Source of the DNA: Exiguobacterium sp. BMC-KP
GTDB taxonomy: Bacteria > Bacillota > Bacilli > Exiguobacteriales > Exiguobacteriaceae
Direction of reading: 5' to 3'
Assembly (NCBI RefSeq): GCF_001275385.1
Contig: NZ_LGIW01000015.1
Coordinates: forward strand, 1,984,001-2,048,000
DNA length: 64,000 nt
Positions within the stretch are counted from its first letter, which is position 1. Every line of letters starts with the position of its first letter. The notes under the pieces are model-generated. The model was not told the origin of the DNA. It worked only from the letters and a program-made list of their open reading frames with translations, and did not search any database. Below, piece after piece: positions 16,787 to 26,618 of the stretch. The translations under genes were made by a program, and so were the position numbers.

Positions 16787-17616
16787 TGGTGTTCTATGAA
16801 GAACGATTATTAACGTTGATCGAACAAGGACCCTACAGTCCATTGACGAAAAAAGCTTACCGGAGCGACGTCCGTCATCTGTGTCGTAACGTGAGCCGAA
16901 TCGATGTTCCTTCGTTGCAACGGTACGGCACCTTACTACGAACGTCGTATGCTTCGACGACTGTCGCCCGTCGTCTCCACGCCCTGTCGACACTGTTCGA
17001 CCAACTCGTTACTGAACGCGCCTTAGCACACAATCCCCTCGCACAAACGAAACGTCATCCCCCGATTGCCCGTCGACGCCCCCGCTTTTCGTATGATGAT
17101 GTTCGGTCCGTCCTCGAACGGATTACGGACGAGACCGTCTACGCGTTCTGTTTCTTACTGCTCCATACGGGACTTCGTTTCGCCGAGGCACATGCTTTAC
17201 GCCTGACGGATGTCGATTGGGACACGAAGCAACTATTTGTTCGACATGGAAAAGGAGGACGCATGCGTCATCTGCCGTTACATGACGAATTGCATCGCGT
17301 CTTATTGCGTTATCTTGAGACGACGTCCGTCTCTTCGCAGGAATTGTTTTCAACGGAGACGGGTCGTCGCTTCCCGGCAGAACGAATTCGGTCGACGTTA
17401 CGCGAAGCGAGTCTAACGCAGCTCGGTCGGATTCTTCGTCCGCACGATCTTCGTGTGACCTTCGCGACCACGCTCTACCACGAACATGAGACAGACGTAT
17501 TGACGATCATGCGTCTACTCGGTCACCGGGACGTCCGGACGACCCAACACTATATCTTGCCTTCCAGCGATATCGATCGTGCCTCGGTCAACCGACTCAA
17601 GCCGACAACGTATTGA
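16783..17616 (+). CDS. Tyrosine recombinase/integrase (XerC/D-like)
   Basis: A 277-residue site-specific recombinase. The N-terminal SAM-like core-binding part (about residues 5-90) precedes the catalytic domain. All active-site residues are visible: Arg in TGLRFAEA, Lys in HGKGGRMR, His-x-x-Arg in PHDLRVTFAT, His in LLGHRDVRTTQHYI and Tyr in the same segment. It is translationally coupled to the sigma-like gene and lies behind the putative invertible promoter, so it would control its own expression by flipping it. It converges on and overlaps the next recombinase by 20 bases. Confidence 0.88.
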   Translation: MMVFYEERLLTLIEQGPYSPLTKKAYRSDVRHLCRNVSRIDVPSLQRYGTLLRTSYASTTVARRLHALSTLFDQLVTERALAHNPLAQTKRHPPIARRRPRFSYDDVRSVLERITDETVYAFCFLLLHTGLRFAEAHALRLTDVDWDTKQLFVRHGKGGRMRHLPLHDELHRVLLRYLETTSVSSQELFSTETGRRFPAERIRSTLREASLTQLGRILRPHDLRVTFATTLYHEHETDVLTIMRLLGHRDVRTTQHYILPSSDIDRASVNRLKPTTY

Positions 17617-18415
17617 GGATCTCTCGGATTCGGTTCGTACGACTCCGGATATAGCCGACGGTCGTCGTCGGATGCGCATGACCGAGTAAGCGCTGAATCT
17701 CAACGATCGTACAACCTCCTTCATGATGCAGATAGGTCGCATATGCGATCCGGAGCGCATGTGGTCGGAGCGGTGCACCGCTCAAGCGCAGGGCGGTGTC
17801 CCGAAGAATCACACGTGCCGTCTGTTCATGCAGATAGCATCCGGTCACAGACTGAAACAGAATGCCCTCTTTACGCTCACCGAGGAAATGCAGTAGACGA
17901 TGCGACAACATGATCCCGATTGGAATCGTACGTAGGCGGCGTCCCTTGCCGTAACGGACGAACAGCGTATGCGTTTTGAAATCAATATCCGCAACGGACA
18001 ACAGACGTGCCTCAGTGAAGCGGAGACCGGTCTGGCAAATCACTTCGAAAAACAAACGATACACCGGGTCTTCGATGCTGCGGACAATCGATAGTCCTTC
18101 TTGTAAATCGTGATAGGTCTCGTCCGGAAAACGTTGATGCGTGATCGGTGACACGTCATGCAGTGGATTCCGTTGCAACCTCCCGGCTCGGACAAGCACA
18201 TTCCCGAGTGAGCGCAAGGCATGGAACCGTCGTAGAATCGTCGACGGCTGATAATTCAGACGCATCTGATCGAAGTAGTGCTGGAGCGACGCGATCGACC
18301 ACGAGACACCGGCACGTTCCATATGCCGGACGTCACTACGGTAGGCTTTGATCGTCGGTTTTGCGAACGTCGGATGTGAGATGAGATATTCGTGCAAGTA
18401 CTCGTCGTGTTGCAT
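17597..18415 (-). CDS. Second tyrosine recombinase/integrase (XerC/D-like), convergent
   Basis: A 272-residue recombinase related to its neighbour but divergent: both have the stretch AYRSDVRH near the N-terminus. Catalytic residues are present: Arg in TGLRFTEA, Lys in YGKGRRLR, His-x-x-Arg in PHALRIAYAT, His in LLGHAHPTTTVGYI and the Tyr in that segment. The start at 18415 is set by AAGGGGG seven bases upstream; the longer frame has none. The stop lies inside the 3' end of the other recombinase. The two may act as a pair, as XerC and XerD do, on the sites at 16128 and 16277. Confidence 0.85.
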   Translation of the reverse strand: MQHDEYLHEYLISHPTFAKPTIKAYRSDVRHMERAGVSWSIASLQHYFDQMRLNYQPSTILRRFHALRSLGNVLVRAGRLQRNPLHDVSPITHQRFPDETYHDLQEGLSIVRSIEDPVYRLFFEVICQTGLRFTEARLLSVADIDFKTHTLFVRYGKGRRLRTIPIGIMLSHRLLHFLGERKEGILFQSVTGCYLHEQTARVILRDTALRLSGAPLRPHALRIAYATYLHHEGGCTIVEIQRLLGHAHPTTTVGYIRSRTNRIREILNTLSA

Positions 18416-18482
18416 GGAAATTCCCCCTTCAGCCAAGTAGTTTCATCTGCTCAATTGCATCAGTTTCTGACCTGCTTAGACA

Positions 18483-18516
18483 ACAGGAGTCCATCTTTTG
18501 CTAGATGGACTCCTGT
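18483..18516. terminator. Perfect 14-base hairpin between recombinase and secreted-protein gene
   Basis: ACAGGAGTCCATCT pairs with AGATGGACTCCTGT across a six-base loop. No strong T run follows on either strand, so it is either a weak terminator of the secreted-protein gene or a regulatory palindrome. Confidence 0.45.
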
Positions 18517-18522
18517 ATGTAT

Positions 18523-19206
18523 TCATAGTGACATATGATCTGCGACTTTGAAGGTTTTTTTCTTATAGTCGTAACTCATGAGGACCATCTTCCGTCCACC
18601 CGTCGAAGTCGGGAAAACATACGTCTTATACGATGACTTCTCTGCACCGATCGTAGCGAGGTCCGCTTTCGATTGAATCGACGACCAATCCGTCGCCTCG
18701 AGTCCTGTCCACTCCCCAAGTCCTGTTCCAGAAAGAATCGCATCGAGTTGCTTCGCTGTCATTCCTTTTTTAACCTTTGCGCCCCTTGCCAGCTTACGTG
18801 TGCTTTCACGTGCAGCAGACTTCGTATTTTCACGATAGATATCAAATGACTTTCCGATCAACCGATAGACCGAACTGTTCTTTTTCGTCATGAAGATGAG
18901 TGACGTATCGCTATCTCCGTTCTTGCCATTCGTGAAGTAGTAGAACTTCGTTTTTTGACCGTACGAGATTTCCGTCGACTCGGCTTGTTTCTTCAAAACC
19001 GTACTGCCACTCTTTTTCACCAGTTGTTTTTTATAATCTTTACCGTATAAGACTTTTGCCGCTTCCGTCATCGTCATACCGGTCTTTAAGTTCGTATACT
19101 GTGTCGTGTACTTCGTTTCCTCTTTCGTAGCAGCCGATGCACTTCCAGCACATACTGTTGCGCCTGCAATCATTGCTGCAAGTAACGTTGTTGTCATGCG
19201 TTTCAT
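18523..19206 (-). CDS. Secreted protein with two SmpA/BLIP-like modules
   Basis: A 227-residue exported protein with a signal peptide (MKRMTTTLLAAMIAGATVCA, cleavage near ASAA). Two segments follow the BLIP/SmpA pattern of helix plus beta sheet: YTNLKTGMTMTEAAKVLYGK (about residue 37) and AKVKKGMTAKQLDAILSGTG (about residue 144). No catalytic motif is seen. It may bind a protein partner at the cell surface, which is an inference from fold type only. AGAGGATG precedes the start, and TATAAT occurs on the minus strand about 60 bases upstream without a clear -35. Confidence 0.6.
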   Translation of the reverse strand: MKRMTTTLLAAMIAGATVCAGSASAATKEETKYTTQYTNLKTGMTMTEAAKVLYGKDYKKQLVKKSGSTVLKKQAESTEISYGQKTKFYYFTNGKNGDSDTSLIFMTKKNSSVYRLIGKSFDIYRENTKSAARESTRKLARGAKVKKGMTAKQLDAILSGTGLGEWTGLEATDWSSIQSKADLATIGAEKSSYKTYVFPTSTGGRKMVLMSYDYKKKTFKVADHMSL

Positions 19207-19711
19207 TCAATCATCCTCTTTCTTCTGTTCATTTCATGAATGCATCATTCACACCTCATCTCATTATAATGGATTTAATGGTTTTTTCTATCTATTTTTC
19301 CTTTTTAGTTTTTATTTTTACATTTTTATTCAATTTTTATCGTTTTTTCATGACCTTTATTTCAAAATAACACTCAATTCATACGCTGGATGATCGAATT
19401 TAGTACTTTTTGAAAATAAAAGAAACAAGTATGTCATATATTTGAAATTTAGACCAAAATTACTATTCACTGAAACTTTATGAGTATATGTTCCTTAAAT
19501 TGTTGAATATTAATTACATGTTTTAAACTAACCTATACCAATGATTCAGAACTATAGACCTACATAATATACCTAATAAATACCATTTAATATAACTATG
19601 TTAAAAATATTACATATTTTCCATAATAAAAGGGTAATTTTATTTTATACACCTGAGATGCACGTTCATCCATGCACACTTTAGTCTATTGATTTAGAGG
19701 AGGTTGTATTG

Positions 19712-22360
19712 ATGAAAAAAGGGTTGGCGATTGTTCTGAGTCTTCTTCTCATCTTGTCTTATGGGTTGACCCCATTGGGTGCTTCTGCCGCTTCTTCGAG
19801 TAGCGTCAAGACCGTCTACTCACCGAAGTATCTCGTTCACTACGGTGGCGTGAAGTATGCCAAGAAAAAATTGACGTATCCAAAATCCGTCAAGGTCAAG
19901 CTCTCGAACGGGAAGTATGCGTATCGATCCGTCAAATGGAATAAGGTCAGCTTTGATAAGAAGTACATCGGAAAGAAACAGAAGATCAAGGGAGATGTCT
20001 ACGGTACATCAAAAAATGCGTACTGGTATGTCAAAGTCAAAAACTATCCAGCGAAGGTACTTGCTCCGAATGTCATGACCGTCGGAAAGAATCAACCAGC
20101 GAACTTGCCGACACGTCTTTCAACGATTTTCGAGGGTGGACAACGCTACTCGTATCCGCTCAAATGGAGTAAGGTCTCAACAGCTTCATTCGGTACGAAA
20201 AATCTGACGTACTCGACAGTCGGACGCAACCTCGAAATCTACGGGGCTGCCAAGCTGAAAGTATCCGATGTCGTCCAGTCGATGCAGAAGTACTATCTCG
20301 TCTCGTATGGGAAAAAGATTCGGGCAACCGGCAAAATTCTCTATGAAGCAAAAGGTATGAAGAGCTACCTCGTCATTATGGATAAAAAGACGGGTGAGAG
20401 CACGAAGATGTATCTCAAGCTCGACAAAAAAGGTCACTACTACGTGACAAGTCAGGAACTCGCACCAGGAGACTACACGGTCTACATCCTGTCGGGTTCG
20501 AAAAAGACGAAATCCGTCACGATTACGATCAAAAAACCGATCACGGAACCAACAGATGAACAAAAACGGGAACTGCTTCAAAAGTTACTTCTCGTCATCA
20601 ACGTCTCGAATCCCCTATTAAGTGACATCGAGTTCCCAGAAGTCGATGGTGTCACGTTCGCGGTCGATTCAGACAATCCAGCCGTCTCAAGTAGCGGAAA
20701 AGTCACGCGTGGTGCGACCGATCAAACCGTCAATTTTGCGATCAAGGCGACATTTGGCGGTGTGACGGAAAGTAAATCGTTCTCGAACATCCTCGTTCCA
20801 CGAAAAGATCTATCGGACGAAGAGTTGATCGACTTTACACTTCAGAACTTCACGATTGCCAATCCACTCAAAACGAATATCACATTACCAACGGCTGAAG
20901 GAATCTCGTTCTCGCTGATTTCGTCGAATGAAGCCGTCGTCTCAAGCAACGGAATCGTCAAACGCGGAATGGAAGATAAACAAGTCGACTTGACGTTACG
21001 CGCGACGAAAGGCAGCTTGACAAAAACGAAGAGTTTCCCGAACATCCTCGTCCCGAAAGTCGACAATGCGACAGATAGCCTGTTGCAAGACTACCTTGAT
21101 AAACTCGATATCAAGAGTCCGGTGACGAAAAATATCATCCTTCCAGCACTTCCGGGTGCTACAGTATCCATCACATCAACTAAACCTAGCGTCATCTCAG
21201 ACACAGGTATCGTCACACGCGGTATGACGGATCAAACCGTCTCGATCGTCGTCTCGGTCACAAAAGACGGTATCACGAAATCACGTGATTTCTGGAACTT
21301 AACGGTTCCAAAACAAGATGCAACGACAGATGAATTACTTGATCTTTACTTGTCTGGTTTGACAATTAGCAGTCCGTTGACTACGAACTTGTCGCTCACT
21401 CCACCAGCTGGTGTAAACTTGTCAATCAGTGCATCAGATCCAAATATTTTATCGAACACAGGTATTTTGACGCCACCAGATGTCGATAAGACGATTTCTG
21501 TGACAGTTAACGTCTCTAAAGACGGCATTACGAAATCACGTACGTTTACGAATATCCTGGTACCGCTCAGTCTTTCAGCAGAGTTAGATGCTGCACTAAA
21601 TGCAATCAATCTGAATCTGTTGAACTTAACAGGTAACGTCAATCTGCCAAGTAGTTCAAAAGGTATTGCCGTTCAATGGACATCAAACAATCCAGATGTC
21701 ATCTCGAACGACGGTGTCGTGAAAGGTGCATTGAACTTACAAAACTTCACGCTCAAAGCAAGCGTCACAAAAGGTGGCATTACAAAATCGAGAACGTTCT
21801 CAGGAACAGTCGCAGCCAATCTTGGACTATCGTTTAAAAACGATATCGCAAAAATCAAGTCGAGCGTCGGTACGCTGAACGTTGGCTACAACCTCAACCT
21901 TCCGACTTCACTGAATGGTTCAGCGATTACTTGGACTTCAAGTGCACCATCGCTATTAAGTAGTACAGGCGTCATCTTGAACGACTCTAGTTCAACGCCA
22001 TTTACTCTGACAGCGACATCTGGAGGGACGTCAGAAACGTTGAATCTCGCTATCCAACGCCCTTCTGGTGGTTTGTTAAGTGGCGTCGTTGATTTACTTG
22101 GGAATGTATTAAATCCTGTCGTCAACACTTTAGCTAGCGGTCAAGGAACAGCAACACTTCCGAAAAGTTACGGTGGTCTTCTTGGTATTGGAGCACGTGA
22201 TATTACGAATTGGAGTAGTTCACACCCAGATCTCGTGACGATTCAAGGTTATAACTTAACTGTAAAACGTGACGATTTTGACCATCTCGTCGTGCTCTAC
22301 GCAGACTATGAGGGTCTCGACAAACCCGTTCCGGTTCTTGTCAAAATTCCTAAACGTTAA
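19712..22360 (+). CDS. Large secreted surface protein with Ig-like repeats (short paralogue)
   Basis: An 882-residue exported protein. A signal peptide (about 1-28) is followed by two Big_4-like modules (HYGGVKYAKKKLTYPKSVKV, then SVKWNKVSFDKKYIGKKQ; and TRLSTIFEGGQRYSYPLKW). A short beta domain comes next, then about seven tandem units of roughly 80-85 residues from residue 285. Each unit has an SxxPxVxSxxGxVxRG core and ends in ILVPK or similar, like atrophied bacterial Ig (aBig) domains. No LPXTG or SLH motif is seen. The first Big_4-like module also starts the 926-residue surface protein at 48185. GAGGAGG eight bases upstream sets ATG 19712. The 505-base AT-rich gap before it shows nothing definite. 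Confidence 0.75.
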   Translation: MKKGLAIVLSLLLILSYGLTPLGASAASSSSVKTVYSPKYLVHYGGVKYAKKKLTYPKSVKVKLSNGKYAYRSVKWNKVSFDKKYIGKKQKIKGDVYGTSKNAYWYVKVKNYPAKVLAPNVMTVGKNQPANLPTRLSTIFEGGQRYSYPLKWSKVSTASFGTKNLTYSTVGRNLEIYGAAKLKVSDVVQSMQKYYLVSYGKKIRATGKILYEAKGMKSYLVIMDKKTGESTKMYLKLDKKGHYYVTSQELAPGDYTVYILSGSKKTKSVTITIKKPITEPTDEQKRELLQKLLLVINVSNPLLSDIEFPEVDGVTFAVDSDNPAVSSSGKVTRGATDQTVNFAIKATFGGVTESKSFSNILVPRKDLSDEELIDFTLQNFTIANPLKTNITLPTAEGISFSLISSNEAVVSSNGIVKRGMEDKQVDLTLRATKGSLTKTKSFPNILVPKVDNATDSLLQDYLDKLDIKSPVTKNIILPALPGATVSITSTKPSVISDTGIVTRGMTDQTVSIVVSVTKDGITKSRDFWNLTVPKQDATTDELLDLYLSGLTISSPLTTNLSLTPPAGVNLSISASDPNILSNTGILTPPDVDKTISVTVNVSKDGITKSRTFTNILVPLSLSAELDAALNAINLNLLNLTGNVNLPSSSKGIAVQWTSNNPDVISNDGVVKGALNLQNFTLKASVTKGGITKSRTFSGTVAANLGLSFKNDIAKIKSSVGTLNVGYNLNLPTSLNGSAITWTSSAPSLLSSTGVILNDSSSTPFTLTATSGGTSETLNLAIQRPSGGLLSGVVDLLGNVLNPVVNTLASGQGTATLPKSYGGLLGIGARDITNWSSSHPDLVTIQGYNLTVKRDDFDHLVVLYADYEGLDKPVPVLVKIPKR

Positions 22361-22388
22361 TTTTCAAATCTGTTTTTCTGAATTTCAT

Positions 22389-22432
22389 ATGCGATGAACC
22401 TAGATTTCCTATCAGGTTCATCGCATATTTTT
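22389..22432 (+). terminator. Terminator between the two repeat-protein genes
   Basis: ATGCGATGAACC pairs perfectly with GGTTCATCGCAT, followed by ATTTTT. Confidence 0.8.
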
Positions 22433-22524
22433 CTACTTTCTTTTATCTACATACAACATGGGAATTTCAACACCTGAGAGCCATTCATTTGCCTGGACAC
22501 TATACTTTCTAGGGAGGTTTGGTC

Positions 22525-25500
22525 ATGCGAAAAAGTCTTATCGTTCTTCTCTGTCTGTTGCTTTCCTTCCCCGCCTCGTTCCAATCCGTTACTGCCGCTA
22601 AATCAAGCAGCGTTAAAAAGGTATACCGCCCTACCTCGACCGTACATTATGGCGGTGACGTGTTTGCGGTCAACCCCCTTTCTCCACCCAAGACCGTCCG
22701 TGTCAAACTTGCGAACGGTAAAAAAGTAAAACGATCCGTAAAGTGGAATAGTGTTCGCTTCGATAAAAAAATGATTGATCGAAAACAAAAAATTAAAGGG
22801 AATGTTTCGGGAACCTCTAAGAGTGCCTATTGGTACGTCACGATTAAAAATTATCCGAAATCGATTCTCCCTCCTGTCGTCAAGACGGTCGGGAAAAATC
22901 AATCGACCAAACTTCCAGAACGGCTATCAACGATTTTCGCTGGTGGGCAGCGCTATTCGTATCCACTCAAATGGACACGTACGACGACGGCGTCCTTCGG
23001 CAAGAAAAGTGTCAAGTACACAGCGGTTGGACGAAACGTCTTGATTACTGGAAAAAATACATTACGCGTCTCAAACGTCAAGCATGAAAACGTGAAGTAT
23101 ACGACGTTTGAAAGTGGTCGCCGAATGCTCGTCACCGGTCGTATCCTTTATCCGGCAAAAGGTATGACACATCATCTGTATCTGATTGACGATAAAGACC
23201 GTGTATCCATGTATCCGTTAAAGCGTGATCGACAAGGGTACTTCCGGATTGAAACGAGCGTATTACCAGTCGGTCGCTATGATGTCTCGATTTTAAGTGG
23301 GTCGCAAAATGCAGCGTCTTCGACCGTAACGATTCGAAACGTCGTCACACCTCCATCACCAGACGATTCAAGAAAACTCTTAAAGGTATTACTTGCCGGC
23401 CTCACGATCCCAAGTCCACTCCTTCAAGATATCCATCTGCCACAAGTGGAAGGTGCTACATTTAGTATTCGTTCCACCGATAGTAATTTGTCGCCTACCG
23501 GACAAGTCACTCGCACGGATCAAGAACGTGATGTCGCATTCACAATCGTAGGGAAATTAAATGGTCTTGAAGAAACACGTTCCTTTTCAGGTATCACGGT
23601 TCCAAAACGTGATCTGACGGACGAGGAACTGATCGATTTCACACTCGACAAATTCAAACTGGCAAGTCCGTTGACGAAGGATATTCAGTTACCACAAACA
23701 GAGGGCATCTCGTTTCAATTGTTGTCTTCAAACGAAAAAGTCGTCACGTCTGATGGTAAAGTACGTCGTGACCTGGCGGACCAACTCGTCACGCTGACAT
23801 TGAAGGCTTCAAAAGGCAGTCTCGAAAAAACACGTCTCTACTCGAATATCACCGTTCCGAAAGTCGACAATGCAACGGAATTGTTCTTAGACGACTACTT
23901 GAGTCGTCTGACATTCCCGAATCCTTTAACAAGAGATTTAGTCTTACCTGCCGCTACGGGAACGACACTTTCTCTGACGTCTTCACTTCCGGATGTCCTC
24001 TCATCGACCGGGAAAGTGACACGCGGTCTGACCGACCAATCCCTTTCATTCCTCGTCTCTGCAACAAAGAACGGTGTGACACGCACACGCAGTTTTTGGA
24101 ACTATCAAGTCCCAAAAAGAGATACAGCAATCGATGAATTATTGACAGACTACTTGAATAAGCTCGACATTCCAAGTATATTGACGCGTGATGTAAGTCT
24201 TCCAACAGTAGAGGGAATTCAAACGACTCTTTCTTCAACCAATACCTCTATTTTGTCAAATACAGGTCAAATCACTCGTGGTTTGACAGATAAAGTCGTT
24301 TCGTTTACAGTCATCGCCACGAAAGACGGTGTCACTAAATTGCGTACTTTTTCGAACTTGACGATTCCAAAGAAAGAGAATGCGACAGCCGACCTGCTTG
24401 ATGATTACTTGAAAACGGTCGAAATCCCGTCACCTTTGACGGCTGATTATTACTTGCCGACCCCGATGACACCGGGAATCGAAACATCTCTCTTTTCAAC
24501 GAACACAGCTGTCCTTTCGAATACAGGAAGCGTGACGCGCGGTCTGACTGATCAGCTCGTATCCGTGATAGTGACAGCGTCAAAAGACGGGGTCATTCGC
24601 AAGAAGGAGTTTCCGCTGATCACGGTCCCAAAACAAGATGTATTACCGGATGCTTTGATTGACACTTATTTAAATCAAGTCGAGATTGCTAGTCCGTTGA
24701 ATCAAAACATTCAGTTGCCTCTCGCACCGGAAGGAATGACCGTATACCTGACCTCTTCTCAACCTGATGTCGTGGCAACATCAGGCGTGATTAAACCTGC
24801 AGACACTGATCGATCTGTCACAGTCAGTGTGACTGCTGTGCTGAACGGTGTTTCAAAGACGAGGATGTTTTCAAATCTTTCAATACCCGCACGTCCTCTG
24901 ACAGTCTTAGAAGAACTGACGACTTATATAAATAGCCTTTCCCTACCGACATCACTCGTAAATAATCTTTCATTGAACCCACCTTCAGGTATCACCGTTA
25001 GTGTCGAGTCCTCCGCTACTTCGTTGTTATCGAGTACCGGTGTTCTCACACGCGATATCGTAGATCGAACGACTGATATTACGGTCCTTGCTTCAAAAAA
25101 TGGTTTATCGCTCTCTAAACAATTTGAAAATATTTCAGTACCGAAACGTGCATTGACAGATACCGAAGAATTACAAAAGTATCTCAACCAACTGTCAATT
25201 CCTTCTTTAATAACCGAAAAGCTTAAATTAATCGACGAAGCGAATGCAGAAGGAATAAAAGTCACTTTGTCATCCAGTAATCCGACTGTACTTTTAAATG
25301 ATGGATCTATTGCTCCAGCTGCAACCAACACTACTTTATCGTTAACAGTGACTGCTGAGAAAGGAACTGCTACGGAGATCAAAACCTTTAATCAGCTAAC
25401 GGTTCCGATGAAAAATCCATCTCCTGCTGACATTGTCCAGTCTTATCTTGATAGCCTGAGCATTTCAAACATTTTAACGAATAATCTGGTTCTTCAAGCA

Positions 25501-26460
25501 CCAACTGGAATCACTGTTTCGATTAAATCCGACAAGCCTTCCGTTGTAGCAAGTGGCGGAGTCGTCACTCAAGGTATCGTTGACGAAGTCGTCGATATCA
25601 CAATAACTGCGACGAAAGACGGCATTACTAAAGATCGAACGATTACAGGTATCAAAGTTCCCTTGAGTCCAACAAAATTAGTAGATAAGGCGTTACAAGA
25701 TCTATCCCTCAGTTCACTAACAGATTTGACGTCTTCACTCAGTTTGCCGACTCAAATCAATGGATTACCAATCACGTGGAAATCGAGTAATACGAATATC
25801 ATCAGTAATACCGGTACTATCATTCCAGCCATTTCGTCACAGGCGTTTTCTTTGACGGCATGGATTACGAAAGACGGTATCCTAAAGAGCAAGACATTCG
25901 ATGGAACGCTTGCCGGGAATCTCAGCCTCATCCTTAAAGAAGATCTCGCTCGCATCGCAGCTGTTAGTCCGACATTGAATGTCTACCTTGACTTAAAGTT
26001 ACCGACGACGTTGAACGGGATACCACTTACGTGGAAATCAAGCAATGAAAGTCTTTTAACGAGTCTCGGGATCGTTAAAAATCGATCACAAATTATGCCT
26101 TTCACGCTTTCTGCGACGACTGGCAATACTTCAAGTATCCTGTCGCTCGCTACGCAAGATACTCAGATATCCTTACTTTCAAGCTTACTGAATGTCCTCG
26201 GAGGCATCGTCAATCCGATCGTCGATTCACTCTCGATAGGCAAGTCAGCGTCACTTCCTCAAAGCTATGGTGGCCTCCTTGGTATTGGTGCAAAACCAAT
26301 CACCAATTGGACATCTTCGCATCCTGACATCGTGACGGTTCAAGGAAATCAAGCCGTCGTGACGCCAGACAAATATGAACACCTCGTCGTCTTGTTCGCA
26401 AAGTTTGGAGACGTTCCTAAACCGGTACCATTCATTATCAAGGTCCCTGCTAAAAAATAA
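22525..26460 (+). CDS. Large secreted surface protein with Ig-like repeats (long paralogue)
   Basis: A 1311-residue exported protein paralogous to the 882-residue protein just upstream. The signal peptide, both Big_4-like modules and the C-terminal unit (SYGGLLGIGAKPITNWTSSHP) are closely similar. The aBig-type repeat region holds about twelve units instead of seven, and the extra ones lie in the middle (units with DYLNKLDIPS, DYLKTVEIPS, TYLNQVEIAS and the like). This explains the length difference and suggests expansion or loss by recombination between repeats. AGGGAGG upstream sets ATG 22525. A structural or adhesive role outside the wall is inferred. Confidence 0.75.
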   Translation: MRKSLIVLLCLLLSFPASFQSVTAAKSSSVKKVYRPTSTVHYGGDVFAVNPLSPPKTVRVKLANGKKVKRSVKWNSVRFDKKMIDRKQKIKGNVSGTSKSAYWYVTIKNYPKSILPPVVKTVGKNQSTKLPERLSTIFAGGQRYSYPLKWTRTTTASFGKKSVKYTAVGRNVLITGKNTLRVSNVKHENVKYTTFESGRRMLVTGRILYPAKGMTHHLYLIDDKDRVSMYPLKRDRQGYFRIETSVLPVGRYDVSILSGSQNAASSTVTIRNVVTPPSPDDSRKLLKVLLAGLTIPSPLLQDIHLPQVEGATFSIRSTDSNLSPTGQVTRTDQERDVAFTIVGKLNGLEETRSFSGITVPKRDLTDEELIDFTLDKFKLASPLTKDIQLPQTEGISFQLLSSNEKVVTSDGKVRRDLADQLVTLTLKASKGSLEKTRLYSNITVPKVDNATELFLDDYLSRLTFPNPLTRDLVLPAATGTTLSLTSSLPDVLSSTGKVTRGLTDQSLSFLVSATKNGVTRTRSFWNYQVPKRDTAIDELLTDYLNKLDIPSILTRDVSLPTVEGIQTTLSSTNTSILSNTGQITRGLTDKVVSFTVIATKDGVTKLRTFSNLTIPKKENATADLLDDYLKTVEIPSPLTADYYLPTPMTPGIETSLFSTNTAVLSNTGSVTRGLTDQLVSVIVTASKDGVIRKKEFPLITVPKQDVLPDALIDTYLNQVEIASPLNQNIQLPLAPEGMTVYLTSSQPDVVATSGVIKPADTDRSVTVSVTAVLNGVSKTRMFSNLSIPARPLTVLEELTTYINSLSLPTSLVNNLSLNPPSGITVSVESSATSLLSSTGVLTRDIVDRTTDITVLASKNGLSLSKQFENISVPKRALTDTEELQKYLNQLSIPSLITEKLKLIDEANAEGIKVTLSSSNPTVLLNDGSIAPAATNTTLSLTVTAEKGTATEIKTFNQLTVPMKNPSPADIVQSYLDSLSISNILTNNLVLQAPTGITVSIKSDKPSVVASGGVVTQGIVDEVVDITITATKDGITKDRTITGIKVPLSPTKLVDKALQDLSLSSLTDLTSSLSLPTQINGLPITWKSSNTNIISNTGTIIPAISSQAFSLTAWITKDGILKSKTFDGTLAGNLSLILKEDLARIAAVSPTLNVYLDLKLPTTLNGIPLTWKSSNESLLTSLGIVKNRSQIMPFTLSATTGNTSSILSLATQDTQISLLSSLLNVLGGIVNPIVDSLSIGKSASLPQSYGGLLGIGAKPITNWTSSHPDIVTVQGNQAVVTPDKYEHLVVLFAKFGDVPKPVPFIIKVPAKK

Positions 26461-26470
26461 GGCTTCCTCT

Positions 26471-26508
26471 CCCTCTGTACATTTTCAGTACAGAGGGGTT
26501 TTTTTTTT
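26471..26508 (+). terminator. Terminator of the long repeat protein
   Basis: CCCTCTGTAC pairs with GTACAGAGGG, followed by ten T. Confidence 0.85.
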
Positions 26509-26618
26509 GAACTCTCTGTATGTTGACGTTTTTTAAAATCTCATTTCTTTATCATTTAAAACTGAAAATATATCCAGTAATTTCCTTGCTATACTACAGA
26601 AAAAGGAGGCATTCTGCG

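Noticed and set aside
20500-26400. Regularly spaced similar segments about 250 bases apart, CRISPR-like at first sight
   Set aside because: They are in-frame coding repeats of Ig-like domains with divergent DNA.
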